DNA of 64,000 bases, from positions 1 to 64,000 of the forward strand of contig JASAOC010002114.1 in NCBI GenBank assembly GCA_030849835.1, in the 5' to 3' direction. Source of the stretch: Herpetomonas samuelpessoai (lineage: Eukaryota; Euglenozoa; Kinetoplastea; Trypanosomatida; Trypanosomatidae). The position numbers were made by a program, and so were the translations under genes. Below, piece after piece: positions 31,689 through 41,254 of the stretch. Numbering within the stretch: the stretch's first letter is position 1; every line of letters starts with the position of its first letter. The notes beneath the pieces were generated by a model, which had not been told where the DNA came from, ran no database searches, and was given only the letters and a program-made list of their open reading frames with translations.

Positions 31689-32504
31689 GAGTTTCTCGGT
31701 AGCGAGAAGAGAAAAGAAAAGAAATGTGTGAGATGAACCAAAGACGTGCGTCGTGCGTCTTTACTCTCCTTGTCTCGACGAATAGGGAATAAGTGGTGGA
31801 GGTGTCAGGGTATCCGCGCAGACACAAAGAAAAGAGAGAGCCGTCTACGTGAGAAATGTATTGAAGGGCTGCGCCTCGTTCACGAGAGTGAAAAAAAAAA
31901 AAAGCTGGCTACGAGTCCCAGAGTGAGGTGTGATACGGGAAAGGGTATTTAGTGTCGGAACCATGTCAATAGCAGCGAAACACATTCACGCACACGCACA
32001 CCTGTACACATGCATCCGCGCACGCATAGCCAACAGTTAGCTACGATCCGGAGTGAATCCCGCCTTGCCTCCTTGCAACTATGGTTCAAGCGAGAGGTAT
32101 TTCGCGAACAAGTAACAAAATACACGACTTGTTGGCACAGCAAAAACTTTACAGATTCGCCATTAATTATTCAGCATGTAGAAGAGGACGAATGTCAAAA
32201 CGTTTCAGAGCGTTGAAGTCACAGCTCAGTACGGTGATTGCGGTCTCCATTCGGTCGGGCACTGTGACATGAGACGACCCGAGGACGCGGCGATGGTTAC
32301 CACACAGCATATGGCCTCCGTACGTGGTTAGAGCAAAAACGAGAAAAAGAAGAAGTGAGGGGAAACTCACAGCAAGAAGGATATCAAGAGAGCGGGGTAC
32401 AAAACGTGAAAGATGCTCCTGCTGGGAGGAGGCTGTCTTGAAGCCGGAGCGAGCCATCGTAAAGACAACCGGGGCGAACGGTGCAGCGGCATGCGATGAG
32501 TTCT
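31689..32504. other. Intergenic region
   Basis: A frame of 96 codons (32457-32167) with one hydrophobic helix begins only about 50 bases after the ArfGAP stop, too close for a separate trans-spliced gene. An A run lies near 31890-31902. Nothing else. Confidence 0.5.
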
Positions 32505-33866
32505 TCAGAAAGGATTCAGACTAGCGAACGCGTTGCTGTCGAAGGCCGGCTTCTGCTGCTCTTGCGGTTGCGTGGGTGGCATCATCATTGGTGCCCCAGA
32601 GCCCCAGGGGTCGGCCTGCTGAGGCTGGAAGAACTGAGGTGCAGGTGCGCTACCGTGAGGGTAGTTGTTATTGTATGGATAGCTGCCCATCGGAGGGTAC
32701 TGCTGCGGCTGCTGCATGGGCGGCTGGCCCCAGGGTTGCGGTTGTTGCTGCATGGGTGGTGGCATCTGCGGAGGAGGGTTCGCTTGCGGGTATGGGCTGG
32801 AGGAGCTGCTGATAGCCGCTGGGGCTCCCCACGAAGGTTGAGGCTGATGCGGTGGTTGCTGTGGAGGCTGCTGTGGGGGTTGCGACGTGTGCGCTTGGTG
32901 GTCGATGGTCGTTTTAAAGTTCGTGGTCGACGTGACACCCAGGACGCGGATACGCCCGCCAGCTGGGGAGGTTGGACCGGACGGTTGCGGGGACTGCTGC
33001 AGCTGCGGTGGTTGCGCTGAAGTCTGCTGCGGTGGGGGAGCGAAGGCGCTGCTGCTATTCGGCGCCCCCCACTGCGGCTGTGGTTGCTGCGGTGGCTGAG
33101 ACGGGTAGGGGCTGCTGGAAGGGGGTGGCCCCCAGGGCTGTGACGGCGCATTCCACGGCTGCTGTGGTGGAGGCTGTGAAGGTGGCGCCTGACTCCACGG
33201 CTGCTGTTGCTGCTGGGACTGCTGAGGCTGCTGGGGAGGGGGCCCGGGCACAGGGGCTGGAGCTCCAAAGATGTCGTCAAAGATGTCGTGCTGCTTGACC
33301 GCTGGAGGTGGAGGTGCCTGGGGTTGCTGCGGAGGCTGCTGTGGCGGCTGCGAGGGTGGTGGCGCTGGCTGCTCAGCCTTAGGTTCTGGAGCCGGAGGCG
33401 CCGGTGGAGGCGCGGCTGGTGCGGGAGGAGGAGGTGCAGACTTACGCAGCTCGGGATGCATCTCCAACTTGATGTCCTCCTCGAGCTGCTGCAGAGCCGC
33501 GGTGTCGCGGTACATGCGGCGCTCAAAGACAGTCTCCACAAAGGAAAAAATGCTACGGTCGTGGCCCGGACGAGGCCGGTCACCCTTGAAGGACGCCAGC
33601 CAAATCTTCTCCGCGCGGTCGTTGCCACACACGGTGACGCCAACCACCTCCTCGTCCGTGAACTCACTCATGGAGATGCCCTTCACCTTGTGCTGAAAGG
33701 AGCGATGGGCGGCGCTGCAGGTGGAGCAGACGAGGATGTGGTAGTTGGTGACCACGTACAGAGGCCCACGGGTGCCGCAGTCGAAACAGAACTTGTTTCC
33801 ATCCTTCTGCGCAAGGCGCCGCAGCGTCTCCTTGTTCTTTTCACTCTTGCGATTCCGAAGGTTCAT
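32505..33866 (-). CDS. ArfGAP-domain protein with Pro/Gln-rich tail and C-terminal NPF
   Basis: GTPase-activating protein for Arf-type small GTPases in vesicle coating and uncoating. Of 453 residues, about 1-125 form the ArfGAP domain: zinc ligands Cys27, Cys30, Cys47, Cys50 and the arginine finger in CSAAHRSF (Arg55), then HKVKGISMSEFTDEEV and WLASFKGDRPRP. Residues about 140-453 are an extended disordered Pro/Gln tail (PPQQPPQQPQ-type), and the protein ends DSNAFASLNPF. The terminal NPF is a consensus ligand for EH domains of endocytic proteins, so a role as an AGFG/Hrb-like endocytic adaptor is plausible. The ATG at 33866 is the only sensible start. Confidence 0.9.
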   Translation of the reverse strand: MNLRNRKSEKNKETLRRLAQKDGNKFCFDCGTRGPLYVVTNYHILVCSTCSAAHRSFQHKVKGISMSEFTDEEVVGVTVCGNDRAEKIWLASFKGDRPRPGHDRSIFSFVETVFERRMYRDTAALQQLEEDIKLEMHPELRKSAPPPPAPAAPPPAPPAPEPKAEQPAPPPSQPPQQPPQQPQAPPPPAVKQHDIFDDIFGAPAPVPGPPPQQPQQSQQQQQPWSQAPPSQPPPQQPWNAPSQPWGPPPSSSPYPSQPPQQPQPQWGAPNSSSAFAPPPQQTSAQPPQLQQSPQPSGPTSPAGGRIRVLGVTSTTNFKTTIDHQAHTSQPPQQPPQQPPHQPQPSWGAPAAISSSSSPYPQANPPPQMPPPMQQQPQPWGQPPMQQPQQYPPMGSYPYNNNYPHGSAPAPQFFQPQQADPWGSGAPMMMPPTQPQEQQKPAFDSNAFASLNPF

Positions 33867-34444
33867 GTCACTCGCAGTTAAAGGAGTTGGGAGGTGTGTA
33901 TGAGGGTGTTCCGCCCGCTACTGTGATATAGCGAACCGAGGGGAGACCGCACTAGTGTGAATGACAGCAAGCACGGAAAGACGAATCGAAAGAAATGTAA
34001 GGGTGTAGCTAACAGGCAACCGCGAAACAGGCGTTCGCAAGCGTCGCGACAAATGAACGATATAACAACAGCAGGCCTGTGCGTTCGTAAAGAATCACAG
34101 ACAGGCAATAGAGCCACTAACAAGTGTGGCGCAAAAGGAAGACAAACACTGTGATGGAAACGAAATGGTAACCTGTTGAGTTGGGGAGAAAGGAGTCAAA
34201 AAGGAAGAGGAAGACATGGTGGAAAGTGACGCGATTGTTTTCATTTTCTCACCAGTGCATGCCCGAACAACCATTCCCTCTGGTGTAAGATGTGAGAGAG
34301 CCTGTGCGCGCCAACATGCCCCAGACCGCTAAAACGTATTTATTGTATTATGTACATTGTTACTATTATGTTTTTCGTCTAATGACTTCTTATGTTCAGT
34401 TGGTGTGGCAGCACCCCATCCCTGGGGCCAGCGTCACCGGCAGT
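33867..34444. other. Intergenic region
   Basis: No gene or repeat recognised. Confidence 0.5.
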
Positions 34445-35491
34445 CTACTCAGGCTGAGAGAAGAGTGCGGTCTCCTCCTGCTGCTCAGTGTCCAACAGCA
34501 CGCGCCAGTGCGGGCTCTGGGTCTTGCTGAGCCACTGGAAGTCCTTGACAGAACGGTAGGACTCACGTGTTTGGGTGGGATTTCCAATCTCGCCTACCTT
34601 GCTCACCCATTCCTCATGCGTCGCGTAGGCCAGCGGTGCGGCAGCATCCCCAAGTGTGGCAGCAGCAGGGATACGAGAGTGGATTAGTCCTGTCCACCGC
34701 TCGTACGGTCCGAAGCCCATCTCATCGCAGTTCTCAATGATCGGATCAGACGCACACCAGACGTACACCTGCACATTGTGGCAGTCCTTCATGCGCAGCT
34801 GGTGGCAGCAGACGTAGAGGCGGCAGTCCACGCAATTGGTGACGAACAGCGAGCCGGCGATGGGTGCCACCAGCACAGTGCACCTCGCACAGTCCTTTAC
34901 GAACGCGGCGCGTGAAGGGGGAACGCACACTGTGGCAGCTTCGGTGCATCCATAAGTCGCCCCTTGCGAGCCCGCTGCCGCCGTTTCCGATGGCGCCGTG
35001 CTACCCTCTACGTCTTTGGCGTCTCTTTCACCGCTAGTCGCCGCGCTCACCGTCTTCACCTTTTTGGAGAACTTGAAGCGTCGTGGGGCACCTGCAGCGG
35101 AAGCCTCTCCGTCGCCAGCGGCCTGCGCTGTCGTCGCAGTCGAAGGGCCGCCCGCCGTACCACCCGATATTGTGGCCGCAGCTTTCTTGCTGTCATGTGT
35201 CTGTTGCAATCGTGTGACGGTGCTGTTGGCCTTTACCATGTCGTGCGCTGTCAGAGAAACGCTATTCGACGCATCCAGCACCAGTGTGCGCAGCTGGATA
35301 ATGAGGCCCTGGGCCGCATCCCAATTCGCCGCGCTGATGCTAGTCTCCGCTGCTTGCTCAAGGGCAAGTGCCTCCTCCTCGAACTGACGACGCTGCGCCG
35401 TCACCTCGGACACTTCCTTTGAGCGGTTGAGTCGCTGCTCCTCGCGCTCTTGTCGCGCCTTGAGGAACCTCTCCTCCATGGGATCGCTCAT
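34445..35491 (-). CDS. TBCC: Tubulin-folding cofactor C
   Basis: Acts in the tubulin heterodimer assembly complex, and as a GAP for beta-tubulin GTP with cofactors D and E. The 348-residue length is close to family members. The N-terminal third is a charged helical bundle (EERFLKARQEREEQRLNRSK...), matching the spectrin-like N-domain. A Ala/Ser/Thr linker follows (about 110-170). The C-terminal beta-helix repeats read AAFVKDCARCTVLVAPIAGSLFVTNC, CRLYVCCHQLRMKDC and VQVYVWCASDPIIENC, followed by the usual GFGPYER. The catalytic Arg of TBCC normally sits in QLR; here HQLRMKDC supplies it. The family also includes RP2-like proteins, but the N-domain favours TBCC. Confidence 0.92.
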   Translation of the reverse strand: MSDPMEERFLKARQEREEQRLNRSKEVSEVTAQRRQFEEEALALEQAAETSISAANWDAAQGLIIQLRTLVLDASNSVSLTAHDMVKANSTVTRLQQTHDSKKAAATISGGTAGGPSTATTAQAAGDGEASAAGAPRRFKFSKKVKTVSAATSGERDAKDVEGSTAPSETAAAGSQGATYGCTEAATVCVPPSRAAFVKDCARCTVLVAPIAGSLFVTNCVDCRLYVCCHQLRMKDCHNVQVYVWCASDPIIENCDEMGFGPYERWTGLIHSRIPAAATLGDAAAPLAYATHEEWVSKVGEIGNPTQTRESYRSVKDFQWLSKTQSPHWRVLLDTEQQEETALFSQPE

Positions 35492-36084
35492 CCTCCGTAC
35501 TTAAGTGCAGACGAATGCGTGATATATGTATAGGGAAGTTCCGCAATTATTCAAGGCGACGGACGGCTCCGATGAGAGTGATTACCTAGACGCGTGTGCG
35601 TATATTACCAGTTTGTGTTTTCTTTCAAACTTCCATATCGTTGGGAATGTGAAGGACAGAGAGGGAGAAAGAGAGGGAGAAAGACCACGAGGGTAGAAAT
35701 GTCACATTTTCACACGGACGTTAGGCTGCCGACCCTGCCGGTCTTGCACACCCTTCAGTCTGCCAATCGGGTGCTAAATACCCAACCGTCGCACGAGGGA
35801 CGAGTAGCACATCGCGAGCAGTGGCCGTGCCTGGTCCGCCTCCTCATCAGCTCTGTTTCTGCTTCTTTTTTTTTTTCCGTTGGCACGCTGACGGATACTC
35901 GAGAAACCAGCCAAGCGCAAAGTAAGAAAGTAAAAAGTAAAAAAAAAAGAACATGAGAAGGGAGAAGAATAAGGCCCGCGGTTACGGTTTGAGGCGTAGG
36001 GCTTCACAGCACCCATGTGGGATGGGATCGATAGGTGTGAATGAGCCCAAACGCCGCAAGGTGCGCACGACAGACGGGAGCCCT
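35492..36084. other. Intergenic region
   Basis: T run near 35866-35876 and A run near 35939-35948 on plus; no gene found. Confidence 0.5.
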
Positions 36085-37125
36085 TTATGCGGTGGGCTTC
36101 AGAAACTTCAGGAAGATGCTGCGGAGCCGCTGCTCATCGAGATGTTTTCCGAGAACGAGAGCCCGAGTGCAGCCCGTCGGCACGCTCTGCCCTTCCATGG
36201 GCGTGACGTCAAAGAGCTCCCCGATGCTCTGCAGTTGCAGCAGCGAGTAGGTGCCATCCTGGAACATCCAGATGGCCGCCTTGCACCGCACCACCTCGAA
36301 GCCGTAGTCCTCATTCTTGTACAGCAACTCCTTACATATTTCCTCCACATCACGGGGTGAACGCACCGCGAGGATCTGACCCGAACCCGACGCATCGCTG
36401 AACTCGAGAGAGACAGCAGTGATGGTGGATGGCTGGTGCGCATGCACGTGCTCCAGCTCAGGCATCTCACGTGTGGTGTTAATGAAAAGGATATTGCGCA
36501 GATTGGGCACTTGTGAATGGCTGCTGCGAATCACCTCGGCAACGGGGTTGATCGCTTGTACGGCCCGCAGCGCGCCTTCCTGCTGCTCTGCGGTGGCAAT
36601 GTCGCACTTGTTGAGAACCAACTTGTCGGCCATGAGAATCTGCCGTGAGGCCTCCTTACTCACGTCCGGGTCGACCAGATACCTTTCAATGTTCACGCAA
36701 TCAACGAGGGTGACGATGCCTGAGAGGTAGAGGTAGCCGCAGAGTGCGTCGTCTTGCCAGAACATGGAGGCGACGGGGCCGGGGTCCGCCAGCCCAGAGG
36801 TCTCTACCAGAATGAGGTCGAAAGTGCCTTTGGTTTGAACGAGTTTCTCCAGTGCCTGGACGGTCTGCGACTGTGCCGTGCAGCACATGCATCCGTTGTT
36901 GAGCTCCAGCCACTCGTCGTCTGGCTTCTGCGAGCTCTTCATGGTGAGACCCTTCTCAATCGTTTTGCCAAACTCGAATTCGTTCACAATGACGGCGATG
37001 CGCATGTGGTGCTCCGCAGACAGGACGTAGTGCAGAAGTGTGGTCTTGCCGCTTCCGAGGAAGCCAGTCAAAATGGTCACGGGCACACGCGCCGTCACGA
37101 GCTCAGGGCATTCATCGTCGCTCAT
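36085..37125 (-). CDS. CobW/ZNG1-type metal-chaperone GTPase
   Basis: COG0523 G3E GTPase that delivers metal (zinc in the ZNG1/CBWD branch, which activates methionine aminopeptidase). The 346-residue protein has the P-loop TGFLGSGKTTLL (20-31), the metal-binding GCMCC motif (78-82), Walker B-like VETSGLADPGPV, NKCD for guanine recognition, and the C-terminal CobW_C region (FEVVRCKAAIWMFQDG). It begins MSDDECPELVTARVPVT; the CPELV segment near the N-terminus resembles the CPELP motif by which ZNG1 contacts methionine aminopeptidase, which favours the ZNG1 subgroup. The frame can be extended to a TTG at 37227; the ATG at 37125 was chosen. Confidence 0.92.
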   Translation of the reverse strand: MSDDECPELVTARVPVTILTGFLGSGKTTLLHYVLSAEHHMRIAVIVNEFEFGKTIEKGLTMKSSQKPDDEWLELNNGCMCCTAQSQTVQALEKLVQTKGTFDLILVETSGLADPGPVASMFWQDDALCGYLYLSGIVTLVDCVNIERYLVDPDVSKEASRQILMADKLVLNKCDIATAEQQEGALRAVQAINPVAEVIRSSHSQVPNLRNILFINTTREMPELEHVHAHQPSTITAVSLEFSDASGSGQILAVRSPRDVEEICKELLYKNEDYGFEVVRCKAAIWMFQDGTYSLLQLQSIGELFDVTPMEGQSVPTGCTRALVLGKHLDEQRLRSIFLKFLKPTA

Positions 37126-37632
37126 GGTGATGTTTGTTTTATCCGCAATATAGAGAAGTGAAAGTTGGAAAACAGTATTAGTAGTAATAATAATTCGGTG
37201 GCGTGTGCGATCTTCGATTACCAGCAAGAGGATTTGGAGCTCACCACCTTAGGGCAAGGGCACGGCAGGGTGATGCTCTGCTGGGATACTTGGCTTCGAC
37301 AAATGCGAATGCTGTCGAGATATTTTGGTGCGTAAACGTTCCTGGAAGAGGGAAACTAAAGAGCAAACGTAAGAGAAAGGCAAAATAGAGAAAGAGGGGG
37401 TTTAACATGTTGCGTCTGCCGCTACCACAAAGTCATGAAGCGTTCCAAAAGGTGTAACAGGCCTGTGAACCGACCGGTCATTCTCTTTCTTTTTCTTTTT
37501 CTGCCTTCTGACTTCTGAACGGTTCCAAAAAAGGGTAGCGAGACACACCCCATTGCAAATGGAAGGAGAGAGGAATAAAAGACAAAAAAAAGAAGAGAAG
37601 TGCAGACATGTATACATAATTCGCTCAAGCCT
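37126..37632. other. Intergenic region
   Basis: Contains the leader of the ZNG1-like gene; nothing else recognised. Confidence 0.5.
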
Positions 37633-38076
37633 TTACGCATCAGAGAGAGCATTGTGCTCCGCTGCCAAGCGCCGCTCCACGCGGGCAAGCATCGCAGCGT
37701 ACGCGGCCTCTAAATCACATGGGGGTGGTGCCAACTGACGAGTCTCCTTCGCCACACGAGCAGGTGCCTGGCCGCGCCCACGACAGCTGCGGCTGCGCTG
37801 CTTACTGGATACCTGTGTGACTGCTTTGCGTATCCCCTCACGTGAACTGGTGCCTCTGCTTGCGCACTCTGTCATGGCGGTAGCGCCGCTCGTTGACGAC
37901 GCTTCCAGTGACGTCACCAGGGATAAGCGCGGGGCGTCCAAGGTGGACGCATCGGGAGAACTTTCAGAGGACGGCCTCGGCGCTGGGCAGGCCAGTTCAG
38001 GGTGCTGCAGCAGGACGTGCACACGATCACACGTGGCGTAGTACGACGCAGGAAGCACAGCAGGTAATGACGGCAT
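37633..38076 (-). CDS. Short hypothetical protein
   Basis: A 147-residue candidate of unknown function. It starts MPSLPAVLPASYYATCDRVHVLLQHPEL, has a Ser/Thr/Ala-rich disordered middle, a basic stretch (KQRSRSCRGRGQAPARV) and a C-terminal helix (DLEAAYAAMLARVERRLAAEHNALSDA region). Reality is supported by a strong trans-splice signal: CTCCTTTTCCTCTTCC followed by CACTTTAG at 38116-38117, about 40 bases upstream of the first ATG at 38076. The frame itself opens at a GTG at 38085. No family is recognised. Confidence 0.55.
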   Translation of the reverse strand: MPSLPAVLPASYYATCDRVHVLLQHPELACPAPRPSSESSPDASTLDAPRLSLVTSLEASSTSGATAMTECASRGTSSREGIRKAVTQVSSKQRSRSCRGRGQAPARVAKETRQLAPPPCDLEAAYAAMLARVERRLAAEHNALSDA

Positions 38077-38660
38077 TGTGTTCACAAACGTGTTGGGGTA
38101 CTTCAGAGGATGAACCTAAAGTGAAAGCACAGGAAGAGGAAAAGGAGCGGTACGACGATACAAAACAAATCTCCCCACACACAATATTTTCCCTACCGAG
38201 TGTTCACTCAAACCAAGGAGCAGTCCATCTCGCGTTGCTCTTGCTCCCCTTAAGGCATACCTCAGCTCCACAATAAGACGAATGAACCCCATGACGCGCG
38301 CGACACGTGATTCCCTTGCTTACTTGAGACCTTCGCGCGAACGAGCGCGCGCTTGAGAAGGTCACGATAATCCATTCGCACATGTCTTCCGTTGGGTATT
38401 CTTGTTGTTTTTGTTTAGTGGGTCACCGTCCCGCATGGGCAAAGACGGCGTCGCCATGAAAGGAAAACGAAGCGCAGGGGAAACGCACTCACAGCCCCCG
38501 GATGCGGTGTTGCCGTCCACCGCTGCGGGAAAGCTAGCGCCAGGACGCAAGAGCCAAGACACAAAACACGAGCAAGGCAAGAGCGAAACCATGCGAACGA
38601 ACGCGTGGTCATTCCCTCACATCCCTTCTCAGCAGGGAGGGAGGAGAACAGGAGGTTGCC
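38077..38660. other. Intergenic region
   Basis: Apart from the acceptor at 38116-38117, no feature recognised. Confidence 0.5.
38116..38117 (-). promoter_or_regulatory. Predicted spliced-leader acceptor for the short hypothetical gene
   Basis: A classical polypyrimidine tract (about 38150-38120, minus strand) ends in CACTTTAG. Confidence 0.6.
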
Positions 38661-40484
38661 TTACGAGAACACGCAAGAAGGAGGGAAGTCGACCTTGCGG
38701 CCTTGCTCGCTGTGCGATGGGCGGTCCAGCAGGATGCGGGGGAGAAAGTCGGAGAGGTCCTGGTGCTGGCCGTAGAGCTTTGACATGGAGGTGGACGTCC
38801 CGCAGACACGCACAGGGTTTGGTACGCCGCCCGCCGCAGCGCCCTGCATGCGACGCCGGAGTGAGTTGCAGTAGTGCACCGCCGGGTAGACGTCCGAGTC
38901 GCCGCAGAGAAGCACCACCTGCTGGTACTGCGCCGCGTCGTGAAAGTGTTCAATGACGGCGGTCGAAATGGCCACGTCAACGCCGGTCTGCACCCACACA
39001 TACCCAGGGCCGTCGCGCGTGTAGCCGTACTGCCGCTTCATGCCGCCCACCAGTCGGGCCACCACATTGGGCAGCGCACGGTCCCCGTTCATCTCGTCCG
39101 TCAGATACTTCTTGCGCATCGCCGTCTCGCGGAAGGCGGACTCTCGGTGAGCGAGTGGCATGGCTGTCTCCAGGAACTCTGTGAAGGCACTGGGGTCCGT
39201 GTCAAACCAGAAGGCGATAGGCTCCTTGGCGAAGATGTCCCCCAGGTACTGCAGGGTGTGCCGAAGGGCCTCCGTCGCCCTGGTGTAGTACTCCGCCGTG
39301 TGATGGGGATTGCTCCCGCTGCTCCGCACGCACCGCTCAAAATACGGTCCGTCAATGACCACCGCCACGCGCCCCTGACGTGGCTCACCCGTCGGCACAT
39401 AAGGCGGCACCGCCGTTACCGCCACATTCCTTGTGGTGTTGCGTGCCGCTGACATGGGGGAGACGGGCGTGGTGTGGGTCCCAACAGGAATGGGTGGCGC
39501 AGGGGCCTCGCCGCTGCCCGCCACCTCTCCGCCAACGCTGGTAGGCGGCAGGGGCTGCGTCCCTTCCTGCAGCGCGTCTTTGACGGCCGGGTCCGTGTGC
39601 GCTGCCACGGCCTCTTGGGGTTGCTCGGGCGGCCCTGGCATCGCTTCCTCCGCCTCCTCGAAGCCCTCCTGGTAGCTGTTGTAGCTGTACTGCCAGCCCG
39701 GGCTGCGGCACACCGTCGTGTCGTGCGTACCGCCGCAGTTGGCGCACAGCACCTTGTCGCACACACCAGACGTGTGCCCTTTCTCGTGGCACGTGTTGCA
39801 CTCCACTTCTGGGCAGCGCGCGACGAGGTGGCCGGGTTGGTGACACATGCGGCACAGTTGTCCCTGCGGGCAGTTGGCTGCCTCGTGTCCGGGTTCCTTG
39901 CACTGGTAGCACACGCGCCCCTTGTACTTGATGGGACACTCGGAGGAGCGATGGCCTGCGTTGGAGCAGTGAAAGCAGTGCGGCTTGCTGTGGCACACCT
40001 GGGAGCTGTGCCCGTACGTGCCGCAGTTGTAGCAGCGGGTGTAGGGGCACATGGTCATGATGTGGCCACGTTGATGGCACTGGTAGCATTCCACCGTCTG
40101 CAAGCGCGCCGGACAGTGTGCTTGGATGTGGCGCGAGGAGCCGCAGGCGCGGCACACCGACGTGTGCGTCTCCTCTGCCTCTGCCTCCGCGGACTGCACC
40201 GACGGCTGCTGCTGCGGGCAGTCCTGGCGGAAGTGGCCCAGCCTCCCACACCCTGCACAGGTGACCTGCGGACAGTGGCGCTTCAGGTGCGAGGAAGAGG
40301 AGCAGATGGAGCACGTGCGCACCGACACGTCCCCTGTGTTGCCGACAGCACCGGCGCCAGTGAGGCCGCCGTTGGAGGCTGCAGGCGACTGCGCACCTGT
40401 AGAGCCATCCGTGGGCAGCAGCGGCGGAGGTGGAGGAGGAGGCATCGCTTGCGAAGCGCTTCCTGTCGTCTGACGAGTGCTCAT
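38661..40484 (-). CDS. Ten-knuckle CCHC zinc-finger protein fused to a NYN/PIN-like nuclease domain
   Basis: A 607-residue protein. After a Pro-rich start (PPPPPPPLLP) come ten zinc knuckles between about 58 and 270: nine canonical C-x2-C-x4-H-x4-C (for example CYQCHQRGHIMTMC) and a last one shortened to C-x2-C-x3-H-x4-C (CANCGGTHDTTVC). Such arrays bind single-stranded RNA or DNA, as in CNBP/HEXBP and UMSBP. The C-terminal part (about 370-585) looks like a NYN domain of the PIN-like nuclease fold: VAVVIDGPYF (Asp about 378), QTGVDVAISTAVIEH (Asp about 503) and VVLLCGDSDVYPAV (Asp residues about 528-530). All the acidic positions expected for metal-dependent RNA cleavage are present. A disordered Pro/Ala linker separates the parts. 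No presequence is visible, so it is likely cytosolic or nuclear (inference). Confidence 0.85.
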   Translation of the reverse strand: MSTRQTTGSASQAMPPPPPPPLLPTDGSTGAQSPAASNGGLTGAGAVGNTGDVSVRTCSICSSSSHLKRHCPQVTCAGCGRLGHFRQDCPQQQPSVQSAEAEAEETHTSVCRACGSSRHIQAHCPARLQTVECYQCHQRGHIMTMCPYTRCYNCGTYGHSSQVCHSKPHCFHCSNAGHRSSECPIKYKGRVCYQCKEPGHEAANCPQGQLCRMCHQPGHLVARCPEVECNTCHEKGHTSGVCDKVLCANCGGTHDTTVCRSPGWQYSYNSYQEGFEEAEEAMPGPPEQPQEAVAAHTDPAVKDALQEGTQPLPPTSVGGEVAGSGEAPAPPIPVGTHTTPVSPMSAARNTTRNVAVTAVPPYVPTGEPRQGRVAVVIDGPYFERCVRSSGSNPHHTAEYYTRATEALRHTLQYLGDIFAKEPIAFWFDTDPSAFTEFLETAMPLAHRESAFRETAMRKKYLTDEMNGDRALPNVVARLVGGMKRQYGYTRDGPGYVWVQTGVDVAISTAVIEHFHDAAQYQQVVLLCGDSDVYPAVHYCNSLRRRMQGAAAGGVPNPVRVCGTSTSMSKLYGQHQDLSDFLPRILLDRPSHSEQGRKVDFPPSCVFS

Positions 40485-41254
40485 AAAGTAAATCTCTTCG
40501 CGAAGGAGGAGGAAAAAGGAGAGGAAAAGCAGGACGGGTTTTCAGAGTGGGAAGTTGTTCTATGTAATAATAGTTGTTGTCGTTGTTTGTTTGTCTTCGA
40601 AAGAACGAAAGCGTCTCAAATTAGCACCGACACGTAAATAGTTCAAAAAGAAATTTGCTTGGAGGAAAGAAAAAGAGAGGCAAAAGTGGAAAGAAAAAAA
40701 AAAAAGCAAGCTCAGCTCAGGGACCGACGGTGAACAGTCTCAATAAAGAAATCTGGCGCTTCACTCGCTGTTGAAATAGTGTGTGTTGTGGTGGTGAACA
40801 GTTGAAAGACAAAATTCATAGAAATGAGAATACGGAGAGGAAAATACGCTATAGAAAAGAAAATGAAAGGCCGGGAAAAGACAAAGGAGAATTCGGTTGG
40901 AACCAAGCATCAAGCATGGACCCAGGCAGCCGTGCCATTGCACCCAGACATCACAGTGAAAAAAAAAAAAAAGCCGGACACGCGGTGCTCGCATTTCACT
41001 GTCTGGTTAAGGACGAGTGCCTTAAGAGGGGATAAGCGATGATACCTTTCGTAGCACAATTCGTCTGCGCCTCACCAACACAACAAACACCTTCATGTAA
41101 CGTGTATCTGCGTGTCGAATGCACACATTGCTACCTTGTTATTATTTTCATTTTTCTTGTCTTTTTGCATGCCTCTCGTCGCTGCGTCTTGCGCGTGCTT
41201 TGAGGAAAGCGCGCAACTGTGCCTATCGCGCGCTGCCAGGGCACTTGAAGGGCC
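40485..41254. other. Intergenic region
   Basis: A runs near 40694-40704 and 40961-40972 on plus. No gene found. Confidence 0.5.

Noticed and set aside
32040-32110. Possible tRNA-like B box (GGTTCAAGC)
   Set aside because: No matching A box or cloverleaf could be drawn around it.
32167-32457. 96-codon minus-strand frame with one hydrophobic helix
   Set aside because: Starts only about 50 bases after the ArfGAP stop, leaving no room for a 3' UTR, polypyrimidine tract and acceptor.
39474-40637. 387-codon plus-strand frame opposite the CCHC-NYN gene
   Set aside because: Shadow of the zinc-knuckle coding region; no independent protein-like feature.
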